Below are positions 18,717-29,700 of a stretch of DNA of 64,000 nt, piece after piece. The notes beneath the pieces are model-generated. The model was not told the DNA's origin, searched no databases, and worked only from the letters and a program-made list of their open reading frames with translations. Positions within the stretch are counted from its first letter, which is position 1; each line of letters starts with the position of its first letter. The position numbers and the translations under genes are program-made. This DNA is from an uncultured Verrucomicrobiales bacterium (GTDB lineage: Bacteria > Verrucomicrobiota > Verrucomicrobiia > Verrucomicrobiales > Akkermansiaceae): contig CAMQZC010000003.1 of the NCBI GenBank assembly GCA_947039485.1, positions 1-64,000 on the forward strand. Direction: 5' to 3'.

Positions 18717-19577
18717 TTATTCGCGCACAAGCGCTTGATAGCGCATGCGGATCTTTTGTGTAATAGGACCTGCCTGACCAGTACCGATGGGACGGCAATC
18801 GAGCTCAGAGACAGCAATCACCTCTGCGGCCGTACCTGTAAGGAAGCACTCATCGGCGGTGATGACATCAAAGCGATTCATCACAGACTCCTTGACGGGA
18901 ATGCCAAGCTCTACACAAATATCAATAACTGCGCAGCGGGTAATCCCATTGAGGGCGCCCTCTGTCACAGGAGGTGTTGCTACTACGCCGTCTTTGACGA
19001 TGAAGATATTATCACCTGTGCACTCTGCGACATTACCGACGCTATTGAGGATGAGAGCCTCACCTGCACCGTGCTGAATGCACTCCACCTTGGCCAAAAT
19101 ACTATTGAGATAGTTGAGGCTCTTGACCTGCTGGCAAAAAGCATCAGGCGTAGGACGGCGGTAGGAACTGGTGATGACCTTGAGGCCATTTTCATACATC
19201 TCTGGTGGGTAAAGAGCAATTGTGCGTGCGATAATTACCATGCTAGGACAGGGGCAATTACGGGGATCGAGACCGAGGTCACCTACACCGCGCGTGACAA
19301 TAAGACGGATGTAGCCATCCTCCAGCCCGCTGCCTGCTACTGCTTCCTTTGTCGCTTCGCAAACCTCATCAAAACTCCATGGGAGCTCAATCATGAGATA
19401 GCGCATGCAGTCAAAGAGACGCTTAATATGATCCTCTAGGCGGAATACCTTGCCAGAGTAGAAGCGTATTCCCTCAAAACAACCATCTCCGTAGAGTAAA
19501 CCATGGTCGAAGACTGAGATTTTAGCATCCTCTTCCTTGACCATTTTACCGTTGAACCAAATTTTCATTTCTTGCAT
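18717..19577 (-). CDS. ilvE: Branched-chain amino acid aminotransferase
   Basis: VFDHGLLYGDGCFEGIRFYSGKVFRLEDHIKRL, SLNYLNSILAKVE, ECFLTGTAAEV. Confidence 0.93.
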   Translation of the reverse strand: MQEMKIWFNGKMVKEEDAKISVFDHGLLYGDGCFEGIRFYSGKVFRLEDHIKRLFDCMRYLMIELPWSFDEVCEATKEAVAGSGLEDGYIRLIVTRGVGDLGLDPRNCPCPSMVIIARTIALYPPEMYENGLKVITSSYRRPTPDAFCQQVKSLNYLNSILAKVECIQHGAGEALILNSVGNVAECTGDNIFIVKDGVVATPPVTEGALNGITRCAVIDICVELGIPVKESVMNRFDVITADECFLTGTAAEVIAVSELDCRPIGTGQAGPITQKIRMRYQALVRE

Positions 19578-19661
19578 AATCTTGATGTAACAGAGCTATT
19601 ATAACCCTTTGCTTTCAATTGTGAAGCTCAAAGTTCCGAACTTTGGCTTTCATGCCACAAT

Positions 19662-20552
19662 TTAGTGCTTATTTTCCCAGCGTTTTGCCTTAAGAGCCTC
19701 AGCGGCAGCAGCCATCTGAGCCTTATGCTTGCTAGGTCCCTGTCCCTGCCCCAATTCGAGGCCATTCCAATAGACGCGGGCCTCAAAAGGCGCGGTACCG
19801 AGGCAACCCAAGGCAACAGCCTCATAGGTGGGGTGCTCGTTGTTGATGGATTGCAGCAGCTCAATGAGGGCGCCCTTGGGGTTACTCAGCTCGCTGGTGA
19901 GCGCACCCACCTCCTCAAGGCTCTTTTGAAGCAGATGGAGGCATACCTTGCGGGCGGCATTGTAGTTGGAGTCCATCATTACCCCCCCAATGACTGACTC
20001 AAATGTATTGGCAAGAATGGATGATTTGCTGCGTCCTCCATCAGCTTCGAGCTGTGGGCTAAGCTGCAGTTGCTCGCCCCAGCCGAGATCGGCAGCGAGA
20101 AGGGCAAGATTGCTACGACTCACAATCGAGGCGCGCATCTGGGTGAGTTGTCCCTCACTAGCCTTGGGGTAGAGCGAGAAGAGCTCGCGACTCACCACCA
20201 ACTCCAGCACAGCATCGCCGAGATATTCAAGACGCTCATAGTTGAGGTTCGTCCTCTTCTTCTGGTCAACACTCGGGTGAGTCAAGGCCTGTTGCAGCCA
20301 TTGTTCATCAGTAAATTCGTAAGCTAATACGCTCTCAACCTTCATCAAATCCATGGGCACTATACTAACACAGCTTATGAGACTTGGCGAGTCCAAAGCG
20401 AGGGTTGTTTCTTCAATTCTCGCAGGCCGTTTTTGCCCATGAAGCTCAGCGAGAGCCTCTTGGTACAAAGTTGGATTAAGGGTGAGTGAGCCCTCGTCCG
20501 CAAGGACGCAGCCACCCAGGATGAGTAGATAGAATACGCCACAAGATCTCAT
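19662..20552 (-). CDS. rnc: Ribonuclease III with unusual lipoprotein-signal-like N-terminal extension (conventional start probably 20354)
   Basis: RNase III motif NYERLEYLGDAVLELVVS and dsRBD AFEARVYWNGLELGQGQGPSKHKAQMAAAAEAL; first 66 codons MRSCGVFYLLILGGCVLADEG. Confidence 0.9.
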   Translation of the reverse strand: MRSCGVFYLLILGGCVLADEGSLTLNPTLYQEALAELHGQKRPARIEETTLALDSPSLISCVSIVPMDLMKVESVLAYEFTDEQWLQQALTHPSVDQKKRTNLNYERLEYLGDAVLELVVSRELFSLYPKASEGQLTQMRASIVSRSNLALLAADLGWGEQLQLSPQLEADGGRSKSSILANTFESVIGGVMMDSNYNAARKVCLHLLQKSLEEVGALTSELSNPKGALIELLQSINNEHPTYEAVALGCLGTAPFEARVYWNGLELGQGQGPSKHKAQMAAAAEALKAKRWENKH

Positions 20553-20565
20553 AACCGCTACAATA

Positions 20566-20952
20566 TTAGCGCCTCATCCCCTTGACCGCACGTCGTGACT
20601 CAGGGTCGCAGATGAGAGTCCATACCTCCTGCAAGCCAGAAGAGACAAAATAAGGCTCGTTGACATGAGTAGCCATGATGTTGTTAATCGTATTTTGATG
20701 ATCCGAGATAATATTAAAATCGGCAGATGTCCTATGACCAAAGTAGGGACGCAAGCCATCAAAAGTACGTTTAAGCTTCTCACTAACGGCCTTAGCGCTC
20801 GCCTTATCGGTAACGGTAGATACCAGTTTATGAGCCTCAACGAGAGCTTCAACCTCAGCCTCAAGACCACGAGTCACAGACTGAGCAGCCAGAGGAGCTA
20901 CGCTAAATACACAGAGGATAATCAGAGAAAAAAGTAGAGAGATAGCGCGCAT
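20566..20952 (-). CDS. Hypothetical secreted protein
   Basis: Signal peptide MRAISLLFSLIILCVFSVAPLAAQS; no recognised domain. Confidence 0.6.
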   Translation of the reverse strand: MRAISLLFSLIILCVFSVAPLAAQSVTRGLEAEVEALVEAHKLVSTVTDKASAKAVSEKLKRTFDGLRPYFGHRTSADFNIISDHQNTINNIMATHVNEPYFVSSGLQEVWTLICDPESRRAVKGMRR

Positions 20953-21002
20953 ATTGAGAAATGGATTTATTGACTGCAACTTATCATAGCTCAGAGCTCA
21001 TG

Positions 21003-22502
21003 TCAACTCGAAAAGGGGCGCTTCCAGAGAAAGAGCGTAAAGAGAAGGAGCGTCACTGCCAACCCCAAATAAGTGCTCAAGCCAATAGGCATACCAAGAC
21101 ACTCAGGCGCATGGAAGAAATAAGTCACGCTAACCATACTCATCATCAGAGCAAAGGGTGTCACGATCCAATGGCAGCGACCACGCCCGCGCATAACGAC
21201 AGCAATCGTCCAGAGAGTGGTGGCTGCGAGCATCTGGTTAGCCCAGCTCAAGTAACGCCATGCCACACTAAAATCAAGCTGTGTCCCCACAATAACAATC
21301 GCAAAGATAGGCAGCGCAATCATTAGACGCGAACTCACCTTCTTTTGAGAGAGCCCACAAGCATCAGCAAGCATCAGACGCAGACTACGCAGAGCCGTAT
21401 CACCCGATGTGATGGGCAGCACAACAACCGCCAGCATGGCGAGGGTCGCCCCAAACCCCCCGAGGAAATAATCACAGACAAACTTCACCGCAACACCGGG
21501 GTTATTCAGGCTAAGGTCCCTAAAGCTAATAGCATTCTGAGCGCTTGCACCAATGACCGGGAGCATTTTACCAGAGGCCTGCTCGACTAAGTAGAAATCA
21601 GTAATCATATCGCGAAAGCTCAGACCAATAGTACACCAGATGAGCGTAATCACGCCCTCGGCAAGCATGGCCCCGTAGAACACGCTCCTAGCCTGCTTCA
21701 TACTGGGCAGACAACGGACCATCAGAGGGCTCTGCGTCGCATGAAAGCCCGAAATTGCCCCGCAGGCTATCGTCACAAAGAGCATCGGCCAGATACCCAG
21801 ACTCTCATTGGGATGCATGTTAGTAAAGAACTCCTTATGAGGAAGAATGGGAACATCGCTCATAAAGAAAGAAACGACCAGCACCAGCGTCATCGCCATA
21901 AACATCAGCCCAAAGGCGGGGTACGCCCGACCAATGAGACTCTGAATGGGGAGTATTGTCGCAAGGAAGTAATAAAACATCAAGGCAAGCACCCAGAAGG
22001 CGAGCGACAAGTCTAGACCACCCAATGAGGGGAAAACAGCATAGAGCATACTCGCAGGCCCCAGAGTAAAGACCACGCCCACAGCAAGGACAAGCATCGA
22101 GCAAAGAACCAAGGCGGCAACCTTACCAAACTTGCCCAAGTAACGTCCCACAATCTCAGGCAGATTCTCCCCCTCATGCTCCGCGCTCACCATCGCGGCG
22201 TAGAAGTCATGGATTGCGCCAGCAAATATGCAGCCAAAGACAATCCAGAGCAGAGCCACGGGACCAAAGATGCAGCCCGCCAGTGCCCCAAAGATAGGAC
22301 CAAGCCCGGCTATATTGAGCAGCTGAATCAAAAAAATGCGCCAGAATGGTAGCGGTTCAAAGTCCACACCATCGCGCTGGGCATAGCAAGGCATCTTCAT
22401 ATCCAGATTAGGACCATAAACACGCTGGGCAAAACGCCCGTAAAAACGCCCCATTACAAGAAGAAACAACAAGGATAAAATTAATATAGATGCGCCTAAC
22501 AT
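21003..22502 (-). CDS. cstA: Carbon starvation protein CstA family transporter
   Basis: NIAGLGPIFGALAGCIFGPVALLWIVFGCIFAGAIHDF; multi-TM. Confidence 0.92.
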   Translation of the reverse strand: MLGASILILSLLFLLVMGRFYGRFAQRVYGPNLDMKMPCYAQRDGVDFEPLPFWRIFLIQLLNIAGLGPIFGALAGCIFGPVALLWIVFGCIFAGAIHDFYAAMVSAEHEGENLPEIVGRYLGKFGKVAALVLCSMLVLAVGVVFTLGPASMLYAVFPSLGGLDLSLAFWVLALMFYYFLATILPIQSLIGRAYPAFGLMFMAMTLVLVVSFFMSDVPILPHKEFFTNMHPNESLGIWPMLFVTIACGAISGFHATQSPLMVRCLPSMKQARSVFYGAMLAEGVITLIWCTIGLSFRDMITDFYLVEQASGKMLPVIGASAQNAISFRDLSLNNPGVAVKFVCDYFLGGFGATLAMLAVVVLPITSGDTALRSLRLMLADACGLSQKKVSSRLMIALPIFAIVIVGTQLDFSVAWRYLSWANQMLAATTLWTIAVVMRGRGRCHWIVTPFALMMSMVSVTYFFHAPECLGMPIGLSTYLGLAVTLLLFTLFLWKRPFSS

Positions 22503-22511
22503 AGTTGCCCT

Positions 22512-22539
22512 ATTATAATAACATCGAATAAAGAGACAA
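22512..22539 (-). promoter_or_regulatory. Promoter of cstA, predicted near-leaderless
   Basis: Minus strand TTGTCT, 16 nt, TATAAT (22512-22517), 9 nt, ATG. Confidence 0.55.
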
Positions 22540-22718
22540 GAGAAATTATTAATTTCATTTAAATAAATCACCTAACTCAACACGCCTTAAAGATAAGAAA
22601 AAATACTTCATCAAGAAAAAACACCCCACAACAACATGATCACAGCCATCGTCAACTTCGCGTTCAGTCTCGCCCTACTCTTTAGTTAATCTAGCGGCTC
22701 GGCTGCCGAAAAATAGAC

Positions 22719-22747
22719 TTGACTTCGTAGAGTCCTGCATGCATAAT
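22719..22747 (+). promoter_or_regulatory. Promoter upstream of nusA
   Basis: TTGACT (22719-22724), 17 nt, CATAAT (22742-22747). Confidence 0.55.
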
Positions 22748-22779
22748 TAAGCGCGTACAAGTTCTGGTCAATAGATTGG

Positions 22780-22807
22780 GGCGGGTTTTTAGACCCGCTC
22801 TTTTTTT
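22780..22807 (+). terminator. Intrinsic terminator in nusA leader
   Basis: GCGGGT-TTTTAG-ACCCGC followed by TCTTTTTTT, 44 nt before nusA ATG. Confidence 0.75.
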
Positions 22808-22850
22808 ATCGACCGATACAGCAACCCCACGAAACACACCTTATCACAGC

Positions 22851-24140
22851 ATGGCCAGCACAGACATTACCGCACTGATTGACTACTACGTCCGCGAAAA
22901 AGACATCACAAGCGAGCGCGTCCTCTACGCACTCGAGGCCGCATTCCTGACGGCATACAACAAGATGGTACCCGGAGCTGAGCGCATCGAAAACATCAAA
23001 GCCGACATCAACCCTCAAAAAGGCACGGTCAAGATTAAGGCAATGCTCACTGTTATTGAGGATGAATTGCTTGATGACCCATTCAACCAAATTAAGCTCA
23101 GCACAGCTGAAGCTCTGGCCAGCCGCCGCGGACGCGAAATCCAAGTAGGTGACAGCATCGTCGCCAACGTAACCCCCCCTGACTTTGGCCGCATCGCTGT
23201 ACAGACAGCACGCCAGACCATGCAGCAGCGCATCCGCAAAGCTGAGCAAGAAATGCTCGCTGACGCCTTCCGCGACCGCATCGGTGAGTTAGTCACAGGT
23301 ACAGTACGCCGCTTTGACAAGGGTGATGTCATCGTGGACATCGAAAAGTTTGAGGCAATCGTCCCTCTCCGTCAACGTATTCCCAACGAGGATTACAACC
23401 AAGGCGACCAAATGCGCTTCTACGTGATGGAGGTACGTGATGGTCTCCGCGGCAACGAGCTCGTCGTCTCCCGCAGCCATGCGAACCTCGTGCGCCGTCT
23501 CTTTGAGAATGAAGTACTCGAAATCGCAGATAACACCATCGAGATTGTCAACATTGTGCGTGAGCCCGGCTACCGCACCAAGATGATTGTACGCAGCAAC
23601 GACCCCAACATCGATCCCATCGGATCCTGTGTTGGTATGCGCGGCATGCGCGTCAAGAATGTAGTCAATGAGCTCAATCGCGAGAAGGTTGACATCATCG
23701 AGTACACCGAAGACAAGGCCGAGCTGGTACGCGAATCACTCGCTCCTATCGAGCCTGTAGAAATTACGGTCGATGAGGAAAACCGCGTCGTCCACGTCAT
23801 CGTAGAAGATGATAAATCTGCCGCCAAGGCAAAGGGTCGCAAGGGTCAAAATGTACGACTCACAGCTCGACTCATCTCCACGCTCGAGGAGCGATGGGAT
23901 GTGCGTGTTGACCCCTACAACGAGAACTCCCGCACCGAGGCAATTGCCTTGGAGGGCGCAGCCGCACTCGTCGCCCACCTCGATATCGATATCGAATTAG
24001 CGACCACAATGATTGCTTGTGGCTTTACAACCGTAGAGGGCATCGCCTCCTACGTACAAGCCGAGGATCTCACTGAGGCTCTCGGTATCGAGGCTGACAA
24101 GGCCAATGACATCATCGAAAAAGCCAAGGCCAAGGCCTAA
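22851..24140 (+). CDS. nusA: Transcription termination/antitermination protein NusA
   Basis: GERIENIKADINP, S1/KH motifs (VSRSHANLVRRLFENEV, GSCVGMRGMRVKNVVNEL). Confidence 0.95.
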   Translation: MASTDITALIDYYVREKDITSERVLYALEAAFLTAYNKMVPGAERIENIKADINPQKGTVKIKAMLTVIEDELLDDPFNQIKLSTAEALASRRGREIQVGDSIVANVTPPDFGRIAVQTARQTMQQRIRKAEQEMLADAFRDRIGELVTGTVRRFDKGDVIVDIEKFEAIVPLRQRIPNEDYNQGDQMRFYVMEVRDGLRGNELVVSRSHANLVRRLFENEVLEIADNTIEIVNIVREPGYRTKMIVRSNDPNIDPIGSCVGMRGMRVKNVVNELNREKVDIIEYTEDKAELVRESLAPIEPVEITVDEENRVVHVIVEDDKSAAKAKGRKGQNVRLTARLISTLEERWDVRVDPYNENSRTEAIALEGAAALVAHLDIDIELATTMIACGFTTVEGIASYVQAEDLTEALGIEADKANDIIEKAKAKA

Positions 24141-24219
24141 GCTTGAGCGGCTCGACCAGTACCAAGACAACAACGATCGGTACTGAGGCTCGAGCAAAGA
24201 AACACCAATTTTAATCAAC

Positions 24220-26313
24220 ATGCCCACGCAAAACGACCCCGCCCCAAAGAAAGAAACCCTCGATCTCCTGGGAGGACCCAAGAAAAAAAGGACAGTCAAA
24301 ACAGCGACTCCGCTCGCTAGCCTCGCTAACCCAAACCAACTGAAGGAAGCGACCAAGCCTGCACCTAAAAAAGAAGCTCTCGACCTACTTGCACCCCGCA
24401 AGCGCAGGCCCGCAGCAAGCGCCACGGTAGACACGGTAGAAGAAGCTCCCCAGCCTATTATCGAAGCAGAACCCGTCGTCGAGGTAGAGGCTACCAATGC
24501 GCCTCAAGCTGCCGCATCAGGTTCAGTTATTACCACCAAACCCCCCATCACAGTGGCGGACTTTTCTGTAATACTCGGCCTCAAGCCATTCAAAATCATT
24601 GCAGACCTCCTCCCCATGGGTGTCTTTGCTAGCCCCTCGACCATGCTTGATGCTGATCAGATGGCTAACCTCTGCGAGAAGCACGGCTTCACCTACGAGC
24701 GCATCAAGCGCGAAAAAGGTGCTGGCGTCAAAGCTCAAGTTGAGGACATCAAAGAGCCTAAACCAGTTGCAGTTGAGGAAGAGCCAGAGGATGCCCTTCA
24801 AATCCGCACACCTATCGTCACGGTTATGGGTCACGTTGACCACGGCAAAACATCCCTTCTCGACCGCATCCGCTCCGCGAATGTTGTCACAGGCGAAGCC
24901 GGTGGTATCACCCAGCACATCGGAGCTTACACCGTTAATCACAATGGTCAGAACATCACTTTCCTTGATACGCCAGGACATGCCATCTTTACCGAGATGC
25001 GTGCACGTGGTGCAGGCGTGACAGACATTGTCATCGTCGTCGTTGCAGCCAATGACGGTATCATGCCCCAGACTCGCGAGGCAATCAAGCACGCGAAGAA
25101 GCAAAATAAGACCATTATCATCGCTGTCAACAAGTGCGACCTCCCACATGCAGACCCCCTGCGTGTACGCACACAGCTGATGGAAGTAGACGTACTCACC
25201 ACCGACTTTGGTGGCGAAATTGAGTGCGTTGACATCTCCGCAATTACCGGAGCTGGCATCCCTGATTTACTCGAACTCATCTGCCTCCAAGCTGAAGTTC
25301 TTGAACTCAAAGCTAACCCCCGCGCCAACTGCCGCGCCTCCATCGTGGAGTCCCGCATGGAACAAGGCAAGGGTTGCTCCGCAACAATCATCGTCGAGAG
25401 CGGCACCCTCAAGGTAGGTATGCCCTTCATCTGCGGTCCTTTTGCAGGCAAGGTCAAGACCATCTTCAACGACCGTGGACTACCAATCAAAAAGGTACTT
25501 CCCGGTATGCCCGCTGAGATTTCTGGTTTCATCGACACCCCCAACGTGGGTGATGAACTCGTCGGCATGGACAATGAGCGAGCAGCTCGCAAACTCTCAG
25601 ATGAACGTCTGGAAGTACAGCGCAAGACGCGCCTCAGTGGACCTTCCCGCTCACGTCTCGAGGACATCCTCTCGATGATGAATGAAGGCCCCAAAAAGGC
25701 TGTCATCAAGCTCTACCTCAAGGGTGACGTTCAAGGCTCCGTTGAGGCGATTAAGAACGCCATCATGGACATCAAGAGTGAGAAGGTTGAGTGCCAGTTC
25801 ATCTGCACCGCAGTCGGCCCAATCACTGAGAATGACGTCCTCATGGCATCATCTGCAGACGCAATCGTACTGGGCTTCAACGTCAAGGTTGAAAGCAATG
25901 CTGTACGTGCCGTCAAGAAAGAAGGTATCCAAGTTAAGATTTACTCCATCGTCTATGAACTCATTGACCAAGTTAAGGATGCCATGCTCGGCATGCTTGC
26001 TCCTGAGACCCGTGAGACCGTTATTGGTCACGCTGAGGTACGTCAGGTCTTCAAGCTCATCCGAACAAAGGGCAAGGCAGCTGGTTCCTACGTCACCGAT
26101 GGTAAGATGAACCGCAACGCTGAAGCTCGTGTCAGCCGCGAAGGTCAAGTCGTCTTTGATGGCAAGATGTCCACACTGCGTCGCTTCCACGATGAGGTTA
26201 ACGAAGTCAAGGCAGGCCTTGAGTGCGGTATCCGTCTGGCTGAGTATGATGACTACGAAGAAGGTGACATCATTGAATGCTACACTCTTGAAAAAATCAA
26301 GCAGAGCCTCTAA
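24220..26313 (+). CDS. infB: Translation initiation factor IF-2
   Basis: [57 protein letters not shown]. Confidence 0.97.
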   Translation: MPTQNDPAPKKETLDLLGGPKKKRTVKTATPLASLANPNQLKEATKPAPKKEALDLLAPRKRRPAASATVDTVEEAPQPIIEAEPVVEVEATNAPQAAASGSVITTKPPITVADFSVILGLKPFKIIADLLPMGVFASPSTMLDADQMANLCEKHGFTYERIKREKGAGVKAQVEDIKEPKPVAVEEEPEDALQIRTPIVTVMGHVDHGKTSLLDRIRSANVVTGEAGGITQHIGAYTVNHNGQNITFLDTPGHAIFTEMRARGAGVTDIVIVVVAANDGIMPQTREAIKHAKKQNKTIIIAVNKCDLPHADPLRVRTQLMEVDVLTTDFGGEIECVDISAITGAGIPDLLELICLQAEVLELKANPRANCRASIVESRMEQGKGCSATIIVESGTLKVGMPFICGPFAGKVKTIFNDRGLPIKKVLPGMPAEISGFIDTPNVGDELVGMDNERAARKLSDERLEVQRKTRLSGPSRSRLEDILSMMNEGPKKAVIKLYLKGDVQGSVEAIKNAIMDIKSEKVECQFICTAVGPITENDVLMASSADAIVLGFNVKVESNAVRAVKKEGIQVKIYSIVYELIDQVKDAMLGMLAPETRETVIGHAEVRQVFKLIRTKGKAAGSYVTDGKMNRNAEARVSREGQVVFDGKMSTLRRFHDEVNEVKAGLECGIRLAEYDDYEEGDIIECYTLEKIKQSL

Positions 26314-26336
26314 GCAACCTACCCCAATCTATATCT

Positions 26337-26723
26337 ATGGCATCACGCCGTCTAGACAAAGTAAATGAGGTGATGAAGCGCGAGATTAGCGCGTTCATCC
26401 AAAAGGATTTCGAATGGTCAAGTACCATCGTCTCCATCATTGACGTCAAAATCACAGACGACCTCCGCGAGGGGCGAGTCTGGGTGGGTGTCGTCGGTCG
26501 AATGAGCCCAAAGCAGGTTATTGAAAAACTCAATAAAAGCCACGGATTCATTCAAAAGGCAGTTAGCAGACGCGTTGTACTTCGCTGCACACCCCGTCTC
26601 ACATTCAAGCACGATAACTCAGCCAAACGCGGCGTTGGACTTGTCCACCTCATGGAGGAACTAGACGAGACCCTGACCAAGGCACCACCGCTCCCCGAGG
26701 GCGAGTTTGACCCACAGATTTAA
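26337..26723 (+). CDS. rbfA: Ribosome-binding factor A
   Basis: Follows infB; RLDKVNEVMKREISAFIQKD, RVVLRCTPRLTFKHD. Confidence 0.88.
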   Translation: MASRRLDKVNEVMKREISAFIQKDFEWSSTIVSIIDVKITDDLREGRVWVGVVGRMSPKQVIEKLNKSHGFIQKAVSRRVVLRCTPRLTFKHDNSAKRGVGLVHLMEELDETLTKAPPLPEGEFDPQI

Positions 26724-26737
26724 GAATCTCCCGCCTT

Positions 26738-29700
26738 ATGGCACAACACATTAGCATCAGACGTATTGGCGCACCCCTGCCAGCACTTTGTCTGCTGCTA
26801 ATTTTGTGTCTAGGCTGCGCGCTCATTTATCTCTCCATCTGGGGTATCCCCAGCTCTATACTACGACGCATCGAGACACGCTGCGCCGCTCAGGGTATCT
26901 ATCTCAAGGTTGAATCAGCATATCTGAGCTACGCCGCGGGCCTTGGACTTCAAGTAGAGGATGTTGATATCTATGCTAATCTCAACAGTCAACCTATCAT
27001 CCAAATTGAACGTGGTGAAATCTACCTCAGCCTCATCAAGCTCATTACGGGAGAAATCCAGCCCGATTTCATCAAGATAGAGAACAGCGAGCTCCACCTG
27101 CTCGTGAGCAGCAAGGCCAAAACAGTGGCGCAAGCTGAATATCTCCACGTCAAAAAAATCAATCTGCAAGCTAACTTTGATGATCATGGGCGCATCCGCA
27201 TCAGCAAAGGAAGAGCCCTGCTCCAAGATATACCTATCACACTTAACGGCACACTCGAATTCCCCAAAGTTAAACACCAACTCATCTATGGTGATAACAT
27301 GCAGCAAGAGTTGAAATTGGTCGAGAAATTTGATTTAGAAAAAATCATTGAGCCCTATCAATCTAATATTGATCAATGCTATACCGTCATCAAGGAGCAA
27401 AAATGGGATGATAGCACACGTCCTGAGCTCGATTTTCGAATCAACTTCAAGAGCCCTGATAATTTGCGCTGCACGTTCAAGGCGAAAGCTCCACGGATCA
27501 GCTATCGTGCGCTCCATATGAAGGAGGTCATCGCTGATGTCAGCTACAACAAAAATATCATCCTCATCAATAAGCTCTATGCACTTGATGCAGACAACAA
27601 CTCCCCAATCCTACTTCAGGGAGGCTATGACATTGCTCAGCGTACGCTCTCATTTAATCTAGAGAGCCGTATCCCTCTCATTGAGATTATCAAATCCATC
27701 AATGAGCTTGAGAAACATCCACTCTTCTCAAGAATCAGCGTAAGCGATAAAGACGAGCACAGCTCATTAATTGAGATGCGAGGTGACTTGCAATTCAGCG
27801 AGGACTACCTCCCGACTCAGCTTGCGATCATCGGAGAGATCAAGCAGGACAAAATCAAGTTTAACCGCGCCCATATTGAGTCTATCGATCTCTCCTTTTT
27901 CTACCGCGACGGTGACTTCTTCATCGACAATGCGCTCATCCAACTCGACAAGGGATTCATCAAGGCGCATGCACACCTAGAGAATGGCGAAGGTCTCGCC
28001 AATTTCAGCATGGAGTTCCCCAGCGAGTACGGCTTAGCTATTCTAGAAAAACTAAGCGATACCCCAGGCGCGCAGATACTCCCCGATGGTCTCGATATCA
28101 AAGGAATGCTCAAACTAAACATCGAGGCTATGATGAAGGCGCCGAAAATTAAGCAGGACTCAGAGAACCTACTTGATAACCTCCCTCGCATTGAGAGCAT
28201 CACCCTGCGCAGCCATATCGGCGAGCTAAGCTACAAGGATATCTGCTTCGAATCTGCTGCATTCCAATCCTTTGCAACCGGTGTGTACCTCAATCAAGAG
28301 AAACGCATACACAGCATCCAATCACTGCAACTTAAACTCACAGCTGAGCAAATCAAGAAAAAAGCTACAGAGGATGATAAAGGCTACATCAACACGCAAA
28401 AGGTCAATCTCGCCCTCTTCCTCGAGAACTGCTGCATCAATGATCAATACCAGCTTGAGAGTCTTAGTATAGCCGCATCTGAACTACAACTTAAGCTATC
28501 ATCATTGATGAGCAATGATGCCAAGCTCGGTGAGTCTACACTGAAAATTAAGAGCACAAGCAACATCACTCCCTTTAATCATCCACAAATTAAAGATTTG
28601 GCACTACGCGCGCACTTCGATAGCAAGCAGTCAATGTTAAGGGATATCCAGCTGGGCGACATCTCCATCAAGGCAACCAAAAAGAGCGATGAACACATCA
28701 ACCTGCATTTTAACAGCCTCATTAAAGATTCAAAACATCAGCCACTGAGTTTCCAAGCTAACTGGATGCCAGAACAAGCAGTTCAAGTTGAAAATATTAT
28801 GCTCGACTTGCCATCACAACAACTCTACAGCATCCTACCAGAGAAATTACTCGAGAGCAATCACATCAAATTACTCGGAGACATCAAGCTTAAAGCTGGC
28901 CTGCGCCTCCTCATTGAAGAAGGCACTCCTTTCTTTCAATCTGGCTATGTCAATCTGAACGAGTTTAAACTTGAGCGAGAAAGCTATAAGACATTTGCCC
29001 TGCGTGGAAAAAAGAACAGCATTAACATCACAACAAAGGCAAACTTTGATGCAAACGCTAATGGAAGCTATGACTACAAACTCAACAAACTAAAGATTGC
29101 TCACCATAGCGGCAAGTTTCTCGCTGATATCACTGGCAATAGCGCGCGAGGTCTCAGTATTAAGGGTAGCAGCACGATCCGCCTCGACTATATCAATGAG
29201 ATGATTGATGTAAATGGGGCACACCGCATCATGCGTGACTTTCAATTTATCCCTAAATCACTCTGTGATGTAGCAGATTTGAACTGCGTAATTAATTATG
29301 AGAAGGAACTCGATATCAAGGCAACAGCCAAGCTCTCTATAGATTATCTTAACTACTTCCTAGGCTCAAAAATTGATAATTACGATCCCTATGCGAAAAC
29401 AATGCCAGTCCTAGAGGCAGGTAAAGAGATCGAAAGCCTTCGCGATGATTTAGGTGAAGTAGTACACGCTAGTGTCAAGCAAGTCACCGCTGATCTCGAC
29501 TTAGACATCCTAATTGATTCAGATGCGGCTAATCCTGCTGACTCCATTAAGACCTGCCGCATTGCCCTGCTCAACCCTAACCTCACCTATGACAACTCAA
29601 TATGGCTCAAATTGCAAGGCATTAAGAATGGTGAACTTTATAGCCAACTCAAGGGAGACAACGTAATTATTGATATCGGCAAAGATTTAGTCGAGCTCAA

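Noticed and set aside
22636-22689. 17-codon ORF MITAIVNFAFSLALLFS upstream of the nusA promoter
   Set aside because: Too short to distinguish from chance and lies upstream of the best promoter.
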